A DNA stretch of 64,000 bases from the NCBI RefSeq assembly GCF_021155765.1, contig NC_060118.1, forward strand, positions 13,466,146-13,530,145. The letters are read 5' to 3'. The DNA is from Diprion similis (Eukaryota; Arthropoda; Insecta; Hymenoptera; Diprionidae). Shown here in pieces: positions 29,001 through 41,177 of this stretch. The notes under the pieces were generated by a model. The model made no database searches and had not been told where the DNA came from. It saw nothing but the letters and a program-made list of their open reading frames with translations. A program made the position numbers and the translations under genes. Numbering within the stretch: the stretch's first letter is position 1; each line of letters starts with the position of its first letter.

Positions 29001-32000
29001 GGTGATTAACGACAAAAAAATAGTAATTTTTTGGCTCACCCTAATATGTATATATAGATCTATAGATGTATCGATTATCTCCGTCGATCGTAACGACGTC
29101 GGCACAAGAATTGAGGCAATTAACGACACAACGCTTTATTGTATCGTGCAATTTGACGACGTTTTTCTCATGTGGTGAGAAAGCCGAGAATTGGACAAAC
29201 AAGCCTCCGCGACGGCAGCTGCACAGCAACGGCAGATGATCCGCGTTACACCGGGGAGAGCGCACGCTGTGACGTCTATATACGTACACCTACACCTACA
29301 TCCACCATAACTAGCCCTGCGGTGGTGCAGCGGAGCTTTGGGAACGGCATAAACGACAATGGCATACGTAGATAGCCGCGTGTTATTGATCCCCCCGAGC
29401 CTCGCCGTCCTCGACGTTGCTGATACCGTCCACCCTGACGAGGACTGCTGCTGCTGATGCTGATGCTGATGCTGATGCTGATGCTGATGCTCAGGACGAC
29501 GAGAGCCGACCCCGTGTTATATGGGGACGGTTTGAACCGTAGACCAGTAATTACACGGAGGCGCGAGAAACATGCTATGCGAGGATCGGGGAAGAGGAGG
29601 GCGGGAAGACCGAGACGGAGATCCGAGGGGAGGAGGAAGTGGAGGATCGGGGCCAACCCACGACCACGACGATGGTCCCTTAATGCTGCAGCGCTACCAA
29701 TCGCTTCGACCTAGTCTTGCGCGTATTTATACTGTAGGTATCAATATCATCTGCGCACCTGCGGTACGATAGATACCAATCATCCACTGTACATAATCGT
29801 TTTAAGGATCACAGGATCCTATTATATACGGATTTTGCGGAAAGAGCCTCGTTAGCGCATTGCAGTTGCGTGTTAATCGGTTTAGGATAGAATGTATGAA
29901 TGTATTTATACTAGGGTGTGCTAAAGAAAAGGATTTTTCGTATCCGTATTTGCACATGTCGAACGATGAAAGGGTGACATCCAACACCCACGAGTGTGAT
30001 TTAATAAGCTCGCGACAACCGGGCAACAGGTAAATCGCACAGGTAAACTATCGCGCAAGCTCGTTTATTCCTACGGTGTAGTTCAAACGTCGTATTATGT
30101 AGGCGTCTCGGTTCGAGGGTCGAATCTCGAGGTTCACACTTTGTAGTCAACTATTACGAAGAAATTGCGAAAAGAGGAGAAAATGCGAAGAAAGTGAAGC
30201 GCGATACTTGGGTGGAATTGATCGTGAAGTTATCGGTCAAGTTTGAATTTTTTCTCACGTTTGAAAGACAAAAAGAAGGGAAAAAATTCCGAATTTGTAA
30301 AGTTCCGAAAACGCTAAATTCCAAATTTTTTTCCTCGTGAAACTTATTGTAAAGAAATCAAACTTTGAGGAAACATCAAAGTAGGGAATGGTACGAAAGC
30401 CGAGGCTCAAAGTTCCAGAAGTCCGAAGTTCCGAGAGGGCGCAATTTCGACAAGTCAAAGTTCAGAAAGTGCGAAAATGTCAAAATTTAAAACATCGGAG
30501 TTGCGAATGAGCTAAGGTCTAAGGCTCGGTGGAATTTTACCACTTTGATCTTTCTTTGTTTTGGATTTTCGATATTTTTACGTTCGGAATCTTGGTCATT
30601 TTGATTTTCGGTTTTTCTCATTTTTTACACCCACTCGTTGAGTGAACTACGCTGTATGAGTATATTTCAATTTTCCGAATCTTACTCTATCGAAACTTTA
30701 TGTTTCGAAACTTAACTCTATTGTAACTTGAATTTTGGAACCTTGAGTCGTCGGCTTTCCCACCATTCTCGAAACTTTGTTGTTTCGTCAAAGTTTGATT
30801 TCGTTACTTCGAATCTCGCCGACAAAATAATTCGGAATTACGTACTTTCGGATCTGCAACTTCGCCCAGAAAAACAAACAAAACTGCAGCGGTATAATCG
30901 TATAATCGATTAAATCTATATATATATACATATATATGATTATATATTATATATTATATTTCTCTTTACAATGGATATATCACAAGCGTGTGCCCGCATA
31001 TATAGATCATACGCCCTGCGTCCGTATTGTACATCTTCGGTGACTTTTATTAACGCGCAGCCCCGACTAACCATGTACAAGTGGTGAACAGATGTGCGGA
31101 ACGCCATGCAGTAGCAGGAACAGCAGCAACAGCGTCGAGAGCTATCCCCGTCTCTCAAAATTCGTTTTGTGTACGTACGAACGTTGTACAAACAATGAAA
31201 ACTCTTCCCGCAGCTCACCGTGCACCGTTCTCGTCGCCATGCGTTAACTACGACTTTTCGCTGTAAAGAAAAATACATTCTCACGTGCAATAAGTAGCAT
31301 TGTTCATAGATTTGTTACGTCAGATATATCTATATTATGCACGTACAATGATCACAACAATGATCGATAGGTAATCGATGTTGTTCCGTTTCATCTTTCC
31401 GATCTAAATATTTATTTTCCTGTGCTTGCGTTTTTCAGGAGCCGAGGATGTCTTCAGGTTCACAGGGAACGAGACGCACACGGATTACTTCCGGCTTGTT
31501 TTACGAGACGGGAATTACCTTCTCGTCGGAGGACGGTAAGAAAATAAAGCTGACGTTGTATCTGAATATCCAAGTGACCAAACTGATAGGGGTTATAGAG
31601 GAGGTCGAACTGAGTAAATTATCCCAAAGAACATGCAGTCTTCGAAATCGCGTTCGCGAGATATGACCGGTTAAAAAAGTCCTGCTAAGCGCCGGCATGT
31701 AGGCAACCGAGCACACTAAGCGCCGGCACGCAGGCAACCGAGTACACAGCAGGCAGAGGTTAGCGGTCTTGTTGATGCGCGCTTGACTACTAATACGAAA
31801 CATAACGCTTTCAAGTTCACGAATTTAAAGCGAAAACACTCTTGACATTGAATTTCCGCCAAACCTAACCCTCGTTGTGATGGAAATAGCCTTACCATTT
31901 ATCCACGTTGAGCTGTGTACTCTGTTGCCTAAATACCGGCGCTTAGTGTGCTCGGTTGCCTACATACCGGCGCTTAGCGGGACTTTGTCAATCGGTCGTA

Positions 32001-35000
32001 TCTCGCGAACGCGACTTTGGAGACCACATGTTCTTTGGGATAATTTACTCAGTTCGACCTCCTCTACTTGGAGGTGGGACACCCTGTTCACATACCTAAA
32101 TACCTACCTGTAACAATAGTCGGGGTGGTATAAATAACGTGTTGTCAATTCCTTGTCGCCTCGTAGAAATCTGGTTCACAATTTGAGCCTGACGGATCTG
32201 ACCGAGCAGCAACGTCTTTCGTGGTACTCGCCGGATACGGACATAAAGATGTGCGTCGTAAAGGGCAAGGACGAGGAGACGTGCCAGAACTACGTGAGGA
32301 TTCTCGCCCAGACGGGACCCAGTACCCTACTTGTCTGCGCTACGAACGCCTTTAAGCCAGTGTGCAGAGATTACCTGGTTCACCCCGGCAACTACACTGT
32401 AGTAAAGGAGCGACCCGGTCAAGCGGTTTGCCCCTACGACCCCCAGCATAACAGCACCTTCGTATACGTCGACGGTGAACTTTACACGGGGACCGTAGCC
32501 GACTTTTCGGGGATGGACCCGATTATTTATCGCGAACCCCTTCAGACCGAACAGTACGACTCCATGAGTCTGAATGGTAAGTTTTTCAGGCATTGCTTTT
32601 TTCTCTCTCCTTTGCACCATTTGCAATCTCTGTATGTAACGCTTATCGTGTCTGATACCAGAATTTTTTCATTTCTTTTCCCTTCAGCGCCGAACTTCGT
32701 GAGCTCTATGACCCAGGGGGACTTTGTGTATTTCTTTTTTCGCGAGACGGCCGTCGAGTACATCAACTGCGGCAAGGTAATCGTCGCGATACCGTTCACA
32801 AGTATCCCTTTTATCGATCTCGTGGCTACGAAGACGTTTCTCAAACGATTTGAGCACCGCCCGAAGACACTTCTCTCAGCTTTCATCTCTTCGAGGCTCT
32901 TCAATTTATATTTAAAAAAAATTTCTATTGGATCCCTTGAGTTCCATCGTTTCTTTCAAATTCATGTTCAATTAGAGAAAAAAAAAGCATACAAAAACTG
33001 AGTCATGGCAATTATTGTATAAACAATTTATTATTCGGGTATTGCAAATAGTCAATACACACTTTTTTCACTATATATATGTTATGTTGTGATGTTCGTC
33101 GGATTCACAGGCCGTATATTCTCGCGTTGCGAGAGTCTGCAAGTACGATCGTGGAGGGCCACATCGTTTTCGAAATCGTTGGACCTCGTTTCTCAAGTCA
33201 CGACTCAACTGCTCCGTTACCGGCGATTTTCCATTCTATTTCAACGAGATTCGTGAGTATACAGAACGTTTATTAGGTCACGGAATGGGTGAACTTCTGA
33301 GACTGGATTATACCCTGTAAAAATATCCAAAACTAAGTTTCCTTAACGATAATCTCATTCTAGCTAGATTCAATCCACCTCAATATCACCCGCTCTTCTT
33401 CTAACACGACTAATTCTAATCATCGCTATCCCTGCAGAGTCGACGACGGAACTGATATCCGGCCAGTACGGTGGTGTCTCGGCACAGCTTATATACGGGA
33501 CGTTCACCACGCCGGTGAACAGCATAAGCGGCTCAGCAGTCTGCGCATTTTCCCTGCAAGACATAGCTGACACCTTTGAGGGTAACTTCAAGGAGCAAAG
33601 TGCCCTGAATTCCAACTGGCTTCCGGTACAGAGTGCCAAAGTACCCGACCCAAGGCCTGGCCAGTGTGTGAATGACTCCAGGACGCTGCCAGACCTCACC
33701 TTGAACTTCATCAAGAGTCATTCCCTGATGGACGAATCCGTGCCGAGTTTCTTCGGCCAGCCTATCGTCATAAGGACGAGCTTTCAGTGCGTTTTATAAC
33801 TTGCCAATAAAAAAATCCACCTCACTTGTTTCAGGGATCAGAGGACGAGGTGTCATACTCACTGCTTTATTGTGTCTCGTTTCAGTTACCGTTTCACGCA
33901 AATAGCGGTAGATCCGCAAGTAAAAACGCCCGGTGGAAAGACGTACGATGTATTGTTTATCGGTACGGACAACGGGAAAGTGATAAAGGCGGTGAACGCT
34001 GACTCGGCGGACAGTCATCAGCGAGCGAGTCCCGTTGTTATCGAGGAGATCCAGGCCTTCCCTGCCTCAGTTCCTGTCCGTGGTATAAAAGTGGTCCGTG
34101 CATCGCAGGCTGGCGATGGGCTCGAGGATGGGCGTCTGGTCGTCATTGCGGATGGGCAAGTCCAGGCGCTGAGGCTGCACCGCTGCTACAGCGACAGGAT
34201 ATTGTCCTGCGGCGAGTGCGTTGCTCTTCAGGATCCCTACTGCGCGTGGGACAAGATCGAGGGTAAATGTCGCGCTCTCGTTGGTCCTGCGGCTACCGAC
34301 GCGACGAGGTTCCTCCAGAGCGTTGCCAGCGGAATACACGCCTCGTGCCCGCCTAGCAAAAGCTTGAATAAAGACGCTGGGAGCGTCGGCGCGATATCGG
34401 CAAACCAGAACAAATTCCCGCAAGACTCAATGATACCGAACAAGGAAAGCCAGGGGGGAGAGATCATCAACATAATGCAGGACGAGGAGCAACAGAATTC
34501 GGGTGAGCGAAGCGATTGGTTCGGTGACTATATTGTAGTTGCTGTTAACAATCTTTTCCACCCAGAGAAAATGAGTGTTGCTGTTAGGTTGAATTGGACA
34601 CTATTTTGTAATCTATTTTCCTCAGGTCCTGCGGTCTCCGCGGCAGATTCTCCACCGCCGCAATACTCCGTCGAGACGCTGGTTATGGCTGTGGTTGCCG
34701 GTGCGCTCGCAGCACTTCTGGTGGGATTTGTTGCGGGTTATCTTTGCGGTAGAAAGTGTCGAAAAGACGAAGATGACAATCTGCCCTATCCGGATACGGA
34801 GTATGAGTACTTCGAGCAGCGACAAACCGTGAACAGGTATTACGAACCTGCGAAATGCGGCCGAGTTTGGGTGGTCAAAGAAAGAACTGCGCCGATCATG
34901 TAACGTGTAATATCTAACAGAAAATCACGCTTTTCAGCAGGTTAGCACCAGAGCCAAAGCTTCTGCCGCAAGAGGAGGTGACGTACGCGGAACCAGTCCT

Positions 35001-35211
35001 TGTACCGCAACCGCCTAAGCTTCACTCACCGAAGGGAACGATGCGAAAGCCACCGCCGACCCCGGCAGAGACGCTCTTCCAGTTCCCGGACGCATACGGG
35101 TTCCGGGGTCCGAGGGACAACTTCGGAACGCTCCGGTCTCACCAGGGTGACGCGTATCGTCGTACGGACGGTTTCGCGACGACGCGAAGCGTCAAGAAGG
35201 TTTATCTCTGA
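19646..35211 (+). CDS. Sema1a: Semaphorin-1A, transmembrane guidance receptor/ligand
   Basis: Exons 19646-19769, 31439-31535, 32167-32576, 32688-32776, 33111-33252, 33438-33786, 33886-34502, 34626-34836 and 34938-35211 give 770 residues. Signal peptide 1-27 (hydrophobic, ending GLSLA). The sema domain covers about 45-500 ([52 protein letters not shown]). PSI module about 504-533 ([23 protein letters not shown]). One membrane span 628-650, then a 120-residue tail rich in Pro and Tyr, ending KKVYL. Sema-1a acts through plexin A in axon guidance, and its tail can signal in reverse. ATG 19646 is the only ATG in this frame of exon 1. Intron 1 is 11.7 kb. The last acceptor is a CAGCAG tandem, so one residue may vary. 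Sema-1b is the main alternative. Confidence 0.94.
21429..21467. repeat. Nine-base tandem repeat (GACCCCCGC)n
   Basis: About four units of GACCCCCGC within a GC-rich part of semaphorin intron 1. Confidence 0.8.
21521..21544. repeat. (CAC)n microsatellite
   Basis: Eight uninterrupted trinucleotides. Confidence 0.85.
21992..22030. repeat. (GGTGGA)n microsatellite
   Basis: About six hexamer units, reading as poly-Gly or Glu-Val in fortuitous frames; not coding. Confidence 0.85.
23052..23081. repeat. (GTT)n microsatellite
   Basis: Ten trinucleotides in intron 1. Confidence 0.85.
24674..25018. mobile_element. Short terminal-inverted-repeat element
   Basis: Starts CAGGGTAGCTCCACAC and ends in the near complement of CAGGGTAGCCACAAAT. 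The interior repeats the word CCTGGAAA(T/A) near both ends (24698-24725 and 24950-24970). Length 345 bp, no coding capacity, so non-autonomous. The eight bases on each side do not match, so a target duplication is not visible. The family is unknown to me; a hAT-like type is a guess from the CAGGG termini. Confidence 0.5.
26570..26887 (-). repeat. Dispersed repeat, copy 1
   Basis: The reverse complement aligns collinearly with 51529-51845 over about 315 bp at roughly 75-80 percent identity by eye. The shared core contains GTCGCTGATT(A/G)CGAATCCG followed by AAATCAGATTTCGAAAAT. Each copy has two related units about 119 bp apart. No coding capacity or clear termini. Located in semaphorin intron 1. 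Confidence 0.75.
27000..27549. mobile_element. Foldback/MITE-like element, copy 1
   Basis: 550 bp with inverted arms of about 190 bp at roughly 85 percent identity. Termini are CAGGGTGTCCCAGCTCC and the complement of CAGCGTGTCTCAGCTCC. TATA flanks both sides (26996-26999 and 27550-27553), a likely target duplication. Each arm holds two tandem ~30-base units beginning (A/G)AGCGCCGGCA or close to it. The ~150-bp centre is unpaired and shared with copy 2. There is no transposase, so it must be mobilised in trans. Confidence 0.85.
27621..27653. repeat. (GGGAA)n microsatellite
   Basis: Pentamer run starting about 70 bp after the foldback element. Confidence 0.85.
28243..28745. mobile_element. Terminal-inverted-repeat element (CAGGGTTCG type)
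   Basis: 503 bp starting CAGGGTTCGTACGC and ending GCGTTCGAACCCTG, which pair with one mismatch. Near the left end the interior has GGAAAACTGGGAAAAACTC and AGGGAATTTC, near the right end GGAAATTTCAG. The flanking eight-base words do not match convincingly. Such CAGGGTTCG termini occur on hAT-like non-autonomous elements, as I recall. No coding capacity. Confidence 0.6.
29446..29491. repeat. (CTGATG)n microsatellite
   Basis: Mixed CTG and CTGATG units in intron 1. Confidence 0.85.
30275..30870. repeat. Large imperfect inverted repeat
   Basis: The reverse complement of about 30275-30480 aligns with about 30690-30870 at roughly 70-75 percent identity; the best stretch pairs 30310-30420 with 30755-30850. 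Both share TCAAAGTTTGATTTC and a GGAAC(C/T)TTGAG..CGGCTTTC core. The spacer is about 200 bp. I found no direct terminal motif or target duplication. Confidence 0.65.
31568..32086. mobile_element. Foldback/MITE-like element, copy 2, inside semaphorin intron 2
   Basis: The same family as 27000-27549: identical order of left arm, paired ~30-base units, central spacer and right arm. The right end keeps the terminus (complement of CAGGGTGTCCCACCTCC). The left terminus is degraded, and about 20 bases near the right end (GACCAAACTGATAGGGGTT in the arm) are missing. It fills about 519 of the 631 bp of the intron 31536-32166. Confidence 0.85.
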
Positions 35212-35214
35212 GAA

Positions 35215-35547
35215 ATGAGCGAGGAGGGAGGAGGGGGCCGTCACCGAAGTCTCGGGCGGCCGGCGCGGAACCGGCACACCGGGGCACCGGGTAGAAGTCG
35301 CGCCGCGTCGGGAGGAGGCCAGTCAACGCGGGAACTCGCGGGTCCAAGGGCGCTCGAGTCGCCCTCGCCACCGTCGAGCGTCTCGTCGAGCTCGCCCTCC
35401 CCCCCTTCCTCCTCGCCATCGCCAACACTGGTCACGATACCGATGGGTGGTGTCGGGGGCCCGGGTGGCGTTCCACTCGGTGGTGCGTCGACGCCGCCGC
35501 CCCCGCCACCTCGTACACCCCCGTGCAGTTTCATATACCGATCATAG
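35215..35547 (+). other. In-frame extension after the semaphorin stop codon
   Basis: The frame stays open for 111 codons between TGA 35209-35211 and TAG 35545-35547. The predicted peptide is Gly/Arg-rich at first, then Ser/Pro-rich, with STPPPPPPRTPP near its end, which contains a class II SH3 pattern (PxxPxR). GC content is very high through the frame and falls abruptly just after the TAG. It could be a readthrough extension, part of an alternative splice form, or a GC-rich 3' UTR open by chance. Confidence 0.4.
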
Positions 35548-35935
35548 TCTCCGTCGGTTATTTACGACGTCACTCGTATAATAAGGTCCTAGCGACCGTT
35601 AAATGATGTGGTAAGGCGTTCGAGGCCTTGGCGCGTTCGGCCGAAATTAAAGTGAAGGTATGGCCGCGTGAGGTATAAAGAGAATATAGTAAAGAGGATC
35701 ACGTGAACGATGATATTTTCCGATATTAACGGAGAAATTTGATTACGATGATATGGGTTGAAGTAATTTCATTCGTCTACGACGAGAAATACTTGTATAC
35801 ATTGCTAACAATAATAGGGATAGGAACGCGCTTATGGACTGGACGCTGTTAGTGTAGCGCGCGAGCATGTTCATTGATGGTGGTTACCAATGTTCCCGCA
35901 AGTAACCTCAAATCAAATAGGGTTTAGCTTGTATC

Positions 35936-35941
35936 AATAAA
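35936..35941 (+). terminator. Candidate polyadenylation signal of the semaphorin gene
   Basis: AATAAA 725 bases after the TGA stop and 389 after the downstream TAG. Longer 3' UTRs are possible. Confidence 0.4.
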
Positions 35942-38675
35942 AATGCCTGATGTTTTTCTCTCCGATATCCATTTCCAAAGACTATGGATAATAATTGCGT
36001 AATTACCGTTGGACGGAGCGTGAGAGCTGCTTCCATGGAGAATGTCCATCTCCCCCCCGCCCCTCCCCTCTTCCCGCATCCGCGTTGCCATTTCAAATGT
36101 GAGATAGCGAGGGGTGAAGTCGCCGCATACTTGTGAATGTACATACACAGTTATAATGTACGTACCTGACACACAATGTATTGCATAACGAAGCAAAGAT
36201 GGAAAAATTGTTTTATTAGAAATCTGACTGAACAAGCAGCGCATGATTTGTTGTTTAACGAAGAGTTCAATCGGTCGTTGTCGGAGTGGAAAAGTGAGAC
36301 CGTATACTATTTGAGCCTGGGGAAAAGACACAGTGGGAGGGGGGGGAAGAGTAAATTCTGTTCGTCTGTCCCTAGCCCGGTGGTGTATCGTGACATCTAT
36401 CTTAAAGTGCTTCTTATTTCGGTGTGTTTAGAAGTATAACGCGTATGTGATATATAATATTGTATATTGACGAGATGTTTTCTAGGCGATGGATCAACGG
36501 GTTTCAGAGACTTTACTTGGGATGACTCTGTACTATGTATAAAAAGACGTTTCACCTCTACCGGTCGATTTTGGGTTTCCTTGTTCAAGCCAGACCAAGC
36601 GTTATATATGAGCCACTCCTCGTTCTGAGTCGAAATTCAAATCTCATTTCAATTTTTCAACTTCTTTCGCCATCAATCAAAAATAATGGGGGAATCGTAG
36701 AGCGGTAGAATAGTTGAAAAACGAAAATTAGAATGTGAATACACTGATTTTACTTTATTTCGTAATATTGGGATCGCGTGCATGTTCACAAGGCTTACGT
36801 TTATATTAAAAAGAACCGTGACGAAGAGAACGGCAAACGGTTGAATTCAAAGAACGAGAAGCAAAATGAAAATTTCGACTCGGTATCCGACTTCCGTTGA
36901 TTCCACGAAATACGTTTGATCGTTGTTCGAATTTCGCACGGTCTGTGAATATGTAAACTTGAGGTGAGCCTGGTTAGGTGCGACAGGGTGCAAAATTGAG
37001 TGAAGACGAGGCGAGGACTATTGGAATACTTACGTAATTTTTTTTCTTTTTCTTTTTTTTTCAAGAAACAGATGTAAAAAGAAAAACAGAAAAAAATGGG
37101 AAAAAGGAAGAGAAAAAAAAGATTGGAGTAGTTGTTAATTGATCAAAATCAGACCGAGGCCTTTCGGTTCCCCGAAGGAAAGGTCAAAACACAAAGACTG
37201 AATGTGAAAGATCGGCTGGCTTGGCGAGCGAGCAAGCCTCTCGTTATTCGTTCGTCGTTCTCTCGCGGCGTTTGTGCGAGTATATAACAGACTTTATAAT
37301 ATAACTTTTATTATTTACCGACAGTACAAATTTTTCATCGTGTTAATACTCGCTGTAATTAGGTTTTTGTTTGTAAAAAGAAAACTTGAAAAAGAAAAAA
37401 AAACGAAAAATTGATGAAAAAAAAACCTCGCCAATCCAAACTATACATATAATACATATATGTATGTGGACGACGGTCGTGTTTGTATGTAGATGACATT
37501 TCAACTATACGGACGAATCCATTTGACCGGCGTCACTGATTATACTCAATTACTTACCGACGACTGTATACTAAACTGCTGAAAGACTATGCGGATTTTT
37601 CGCGATTCTTATAAACGCTGCCATTTGATATTCTCTCGTCTTATTTATTTACGTTACGTATACTTGTATTTTTGTATTCTTCTTTTTTAAATAGGTTTTT
37701 CCTTCTCCCGATTTCGTGTCTTTATTTTCGTTTTATTTATTTTTTTTTTTATTTATTTTTTTTTTTCTCGTATCGGCATATACGTATACATATTATACAT
37801 ATAGCTCGTATTTGGAAACCCGTTTCTTAAGTTTCTATAATAGAGCTGACTGGTCCCGCTGTGTTATAATAATATATATTCAAGTGATTTTTACATAAAA
37901 GACTCAGGCAAGATACCAAAGATATTAATTATACTATTATAATAATTAGGCACCGCTGGTCATTGCGATGGTTATCGGTTATCGTTAGAGGCGCACAAGA
38001 ATACAAGATATAGTTATCCAATCGTTATCATTTATCAATTTAATAATTATCAATTTAATCGATTTATATATCGTGATAAAATATAATATGAATAATGAGG
38101 CGTCGAGCCATTCCGCGATCATCAAGACGTAAGAGAGTCTGCCAGATCTGGCAATAATATAAACCAACAACAACTCACGTGTATAATGCAAAAAGCACAA
38201 ATCATATTATCGGAATAGGGAGGTATATATATATATATATATTATATATATATATATATATATTATATTAAAATACATATAGGTATATTGCATATATACT
38301 AACCGATATACGTAGGTATAGGTATACATATACACCTTGTTGAGGAATTTTAAATAATCATGTTGAAGAAAAAAAAATACAAATAAAAAAACACTAGTTG
38401 GGGGGGACACTTGATGATATTGTGACGATACGATACGATGATAATAATGACGCGTCGTTCGAGCGATGCGCGACAAAAGTTGTATACCTAGGCTATAAAG
38501 GTAAACGATACGTATACATACATACATGCATAAATAAATAAATAAATAAATAAATACATACATCCATATATAAGTAAAAGATAACGCTTGGAAGTCGTGG
38601 GGATCGCTTTAAATTAGTTTTGACAAATGCTTGTACGTAGTGGCAGTGTTTCAACGACGCGTCATTCGTCTTTAA

Positions 38676-38706
<31 letters not shown>

Positions 38707-39974
38707 CATATATATATACATATATATTTATGGAGGAGGCTTAGCCGGTTCGTACGATTATAATTTATATTAATTAATTAATTAACTAAGTAATTACTAC
38801 TAAAGAAGTAAAGTAAAGTAAAAAGAAGAAAAAAAAGAAAAGAAAACTTACCCAAGAAAAATTGAGTAAAAAAATATTATTATAATTAATAACCAATTAT
38901 AGATGCAGCTCCATTTATTGTATACGGGAGCCGTTGATTAGGTATCGCCGAACGCAAGGCGTAACGTAACGTAACGTAACGTAATTTAACGTATGTGACG
39001 TTGTCAGTTTTTTGTGGCAACGGGAGCTTAGAGGTAAAGAATAGAAGATTAGTACGGTACATAGAACGCTTGAAACGTATATTTAATAAAATATAACATA
39101 TAATACAATATAATATAATAATATTATAACTTTTTATAAATATATTTTTTCGTCGGAGTCTAGCCTAGGTAGGAACGTATATGCAGTTATATATATATAT
39201 GTATATACATATACATGTATGTATATTTATGTATGGCATGCGTATAAACATATATCGTAACATAAATTTGATTTGTCCGATCTTATATTATATTATATTA
39301 TTATTATTATTATTAACAAGATCTATAGGAGTTAATAATTAATTCATCACCGTAGACGTCGTAGTTTTACAGGTTCTTAGTAGAGGGTCGTATGGGTAAA
39401 AGAAATGGCGTAAAAATGAAATCTAGTACCTACTAAGTAGATAATAATGAGAATAAAAATGATAAAATAAAATAACAATAGTAATATAATTATTGACGAA
39501 GTACACTAACAGGCATCATATACTCGAAAGCATTCTTCGGTAAAATTATTCACGCGTGTGGAGAAAGTTTTACCCTTACAAACATAAATACACACACACA
39601 CACATTAATCCATTTCACGCATACGTATTAAACTTGTATAAATATATATTACTTACATTCATTAAGTATGTATCAATAATAATTTCCCCGAGATTGTCGA
39701 ACGGTATCTCTATAATTATTAAAATTAAATTTATACCTATATACTTATATTATACCTTAAACACATACCTTTGCATACACACACATATATATATATATAT
39801 ACGCATACATACATGTATATACATGTATGTATATGTGTATATATGTGCGTGTAGTTTGAAAATTCGTTAATTGGTGAATAGTCGCCGTTGTCGAAGCTAC
39901 GGGTACATATTTTAGAATTTTCTAGGCAGTTAGCGCTTAGTTACTATACATAGCTATCGTATATAAAAATTTCA

Positions 39975-40007
<33 letters not shown>

Positions 40008-40331
40008 AAATATGTATACATATACACATGTATATATATATATATATATATATACATATATGTATATATACATAGGTACCCGAGGTATCGTAGATGCGTA
40101 GATTTAAATGAAGAAATTGAAAATATTGAAAAACGAGAAAAGAGCAGGAAAAAAAAAAATTAATAAAAATAAAGAATTAATAATTTCAAAATTCAACGCT
40201 TACCTGGCTTCAATATTTCGATTGGATCCTGGTCACCTTAGTTTATTGCAGTACGAATTCAATTACCCAGCGACAACGCTTCTTTTCGTAAAATACAAAA
40301 GACATCACATATATTATTCATCATGCGCCGT

Positions 40332-40352
40332 CCCCCCCCCCCCCCCCCCCCC
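40332..40352. repeat. Poly-C run of 21
   Basis: Homopolymer followed by a second short C run; assembly length may be uncertain. Confidence 0.85.
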
Positions 40353-41110
40353 GCCCCCCAAACACTCCCCGCGTATTTAGGTTTTATTGTTAGCGAAAGG
40401 TAGATACTTTGTACATGTTTGAGAACAGCTTTGTTTCAGTATACATGCACACTGAAAAGAAACACACACGTTTACTTACACACATTTAAAACACATTTAA
40501 AACACATGCAGAACGAGACGGTAAGAGTTAGACTGCGGGAACTTCGGCGAAGCTTATTTTGTCTTATTCTAATTTATTTTATTTTCACTTGATAGAATAT
40601 CGTTTTTTTTTTCCTTTTTCTAAATCCCCTGACCATGGTAAAACGAACTTCTTTCGCGTGTCTAATTCCATGTGTATATATTAAATAGTATAATGCGAAA
40701 ATTTCAATTCGCAATCTCTTGTCAATTTGGTACAGAATAACTTGAAGGTATTTTTAACGGTCGGACTAATTTTTTTTTCCTATCCCTCTCACTTTCTCCT
40801 CTGATCTGTTTTCTTCTCTCAATTTTCTCCGACGCGGATGCGCAGATCGGTCGGAATTCCTTGTCATGTAAAAATATATTAATAATAATGAATTAATTGA
40901 TATGATAAACGATATTAATAATACGATAAAGATTGAAAAAAAAAAAAAAATAACAAAAATAAAAAAAAACAAACAATTATAACGTCACGAACAAAGTAGT
41001 GTATAGTATAATGATAATTAGTGAAACGTGAAGATTTAAAAAAGAATTATATAGCATATATTTCTGACGACGATAAAATGAAGAATAGTAATAATCAAGA
41101 GCATGAACCC

Positions 41111-41111
<1 letters not shown>

Positions 41112-41170
<59 letters not shown>
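41112..41170. repeat. (AT)n microsatellite, about 29 units
   Basis: Uninterrupted TA/AT run, one of the two longest in the window. Confidence 0.9.

Positions 41171-41177
<7 letters not shown>

Larger units (their letters stand above)
19770..31438 (+). other. Semaphorin intron 1 (11.7 kb)
   Basis: Bounded by a GTAAGT donor and a TTTTTCAG acceptor, phase 1. I see no exon inside. It holds many simple repeats, two terminal-inverted-repeat elements, one foldback element, one copy of a dispersed repeat and a large imperfect inverted repeat, each listed separately. Confidence 0.85.
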
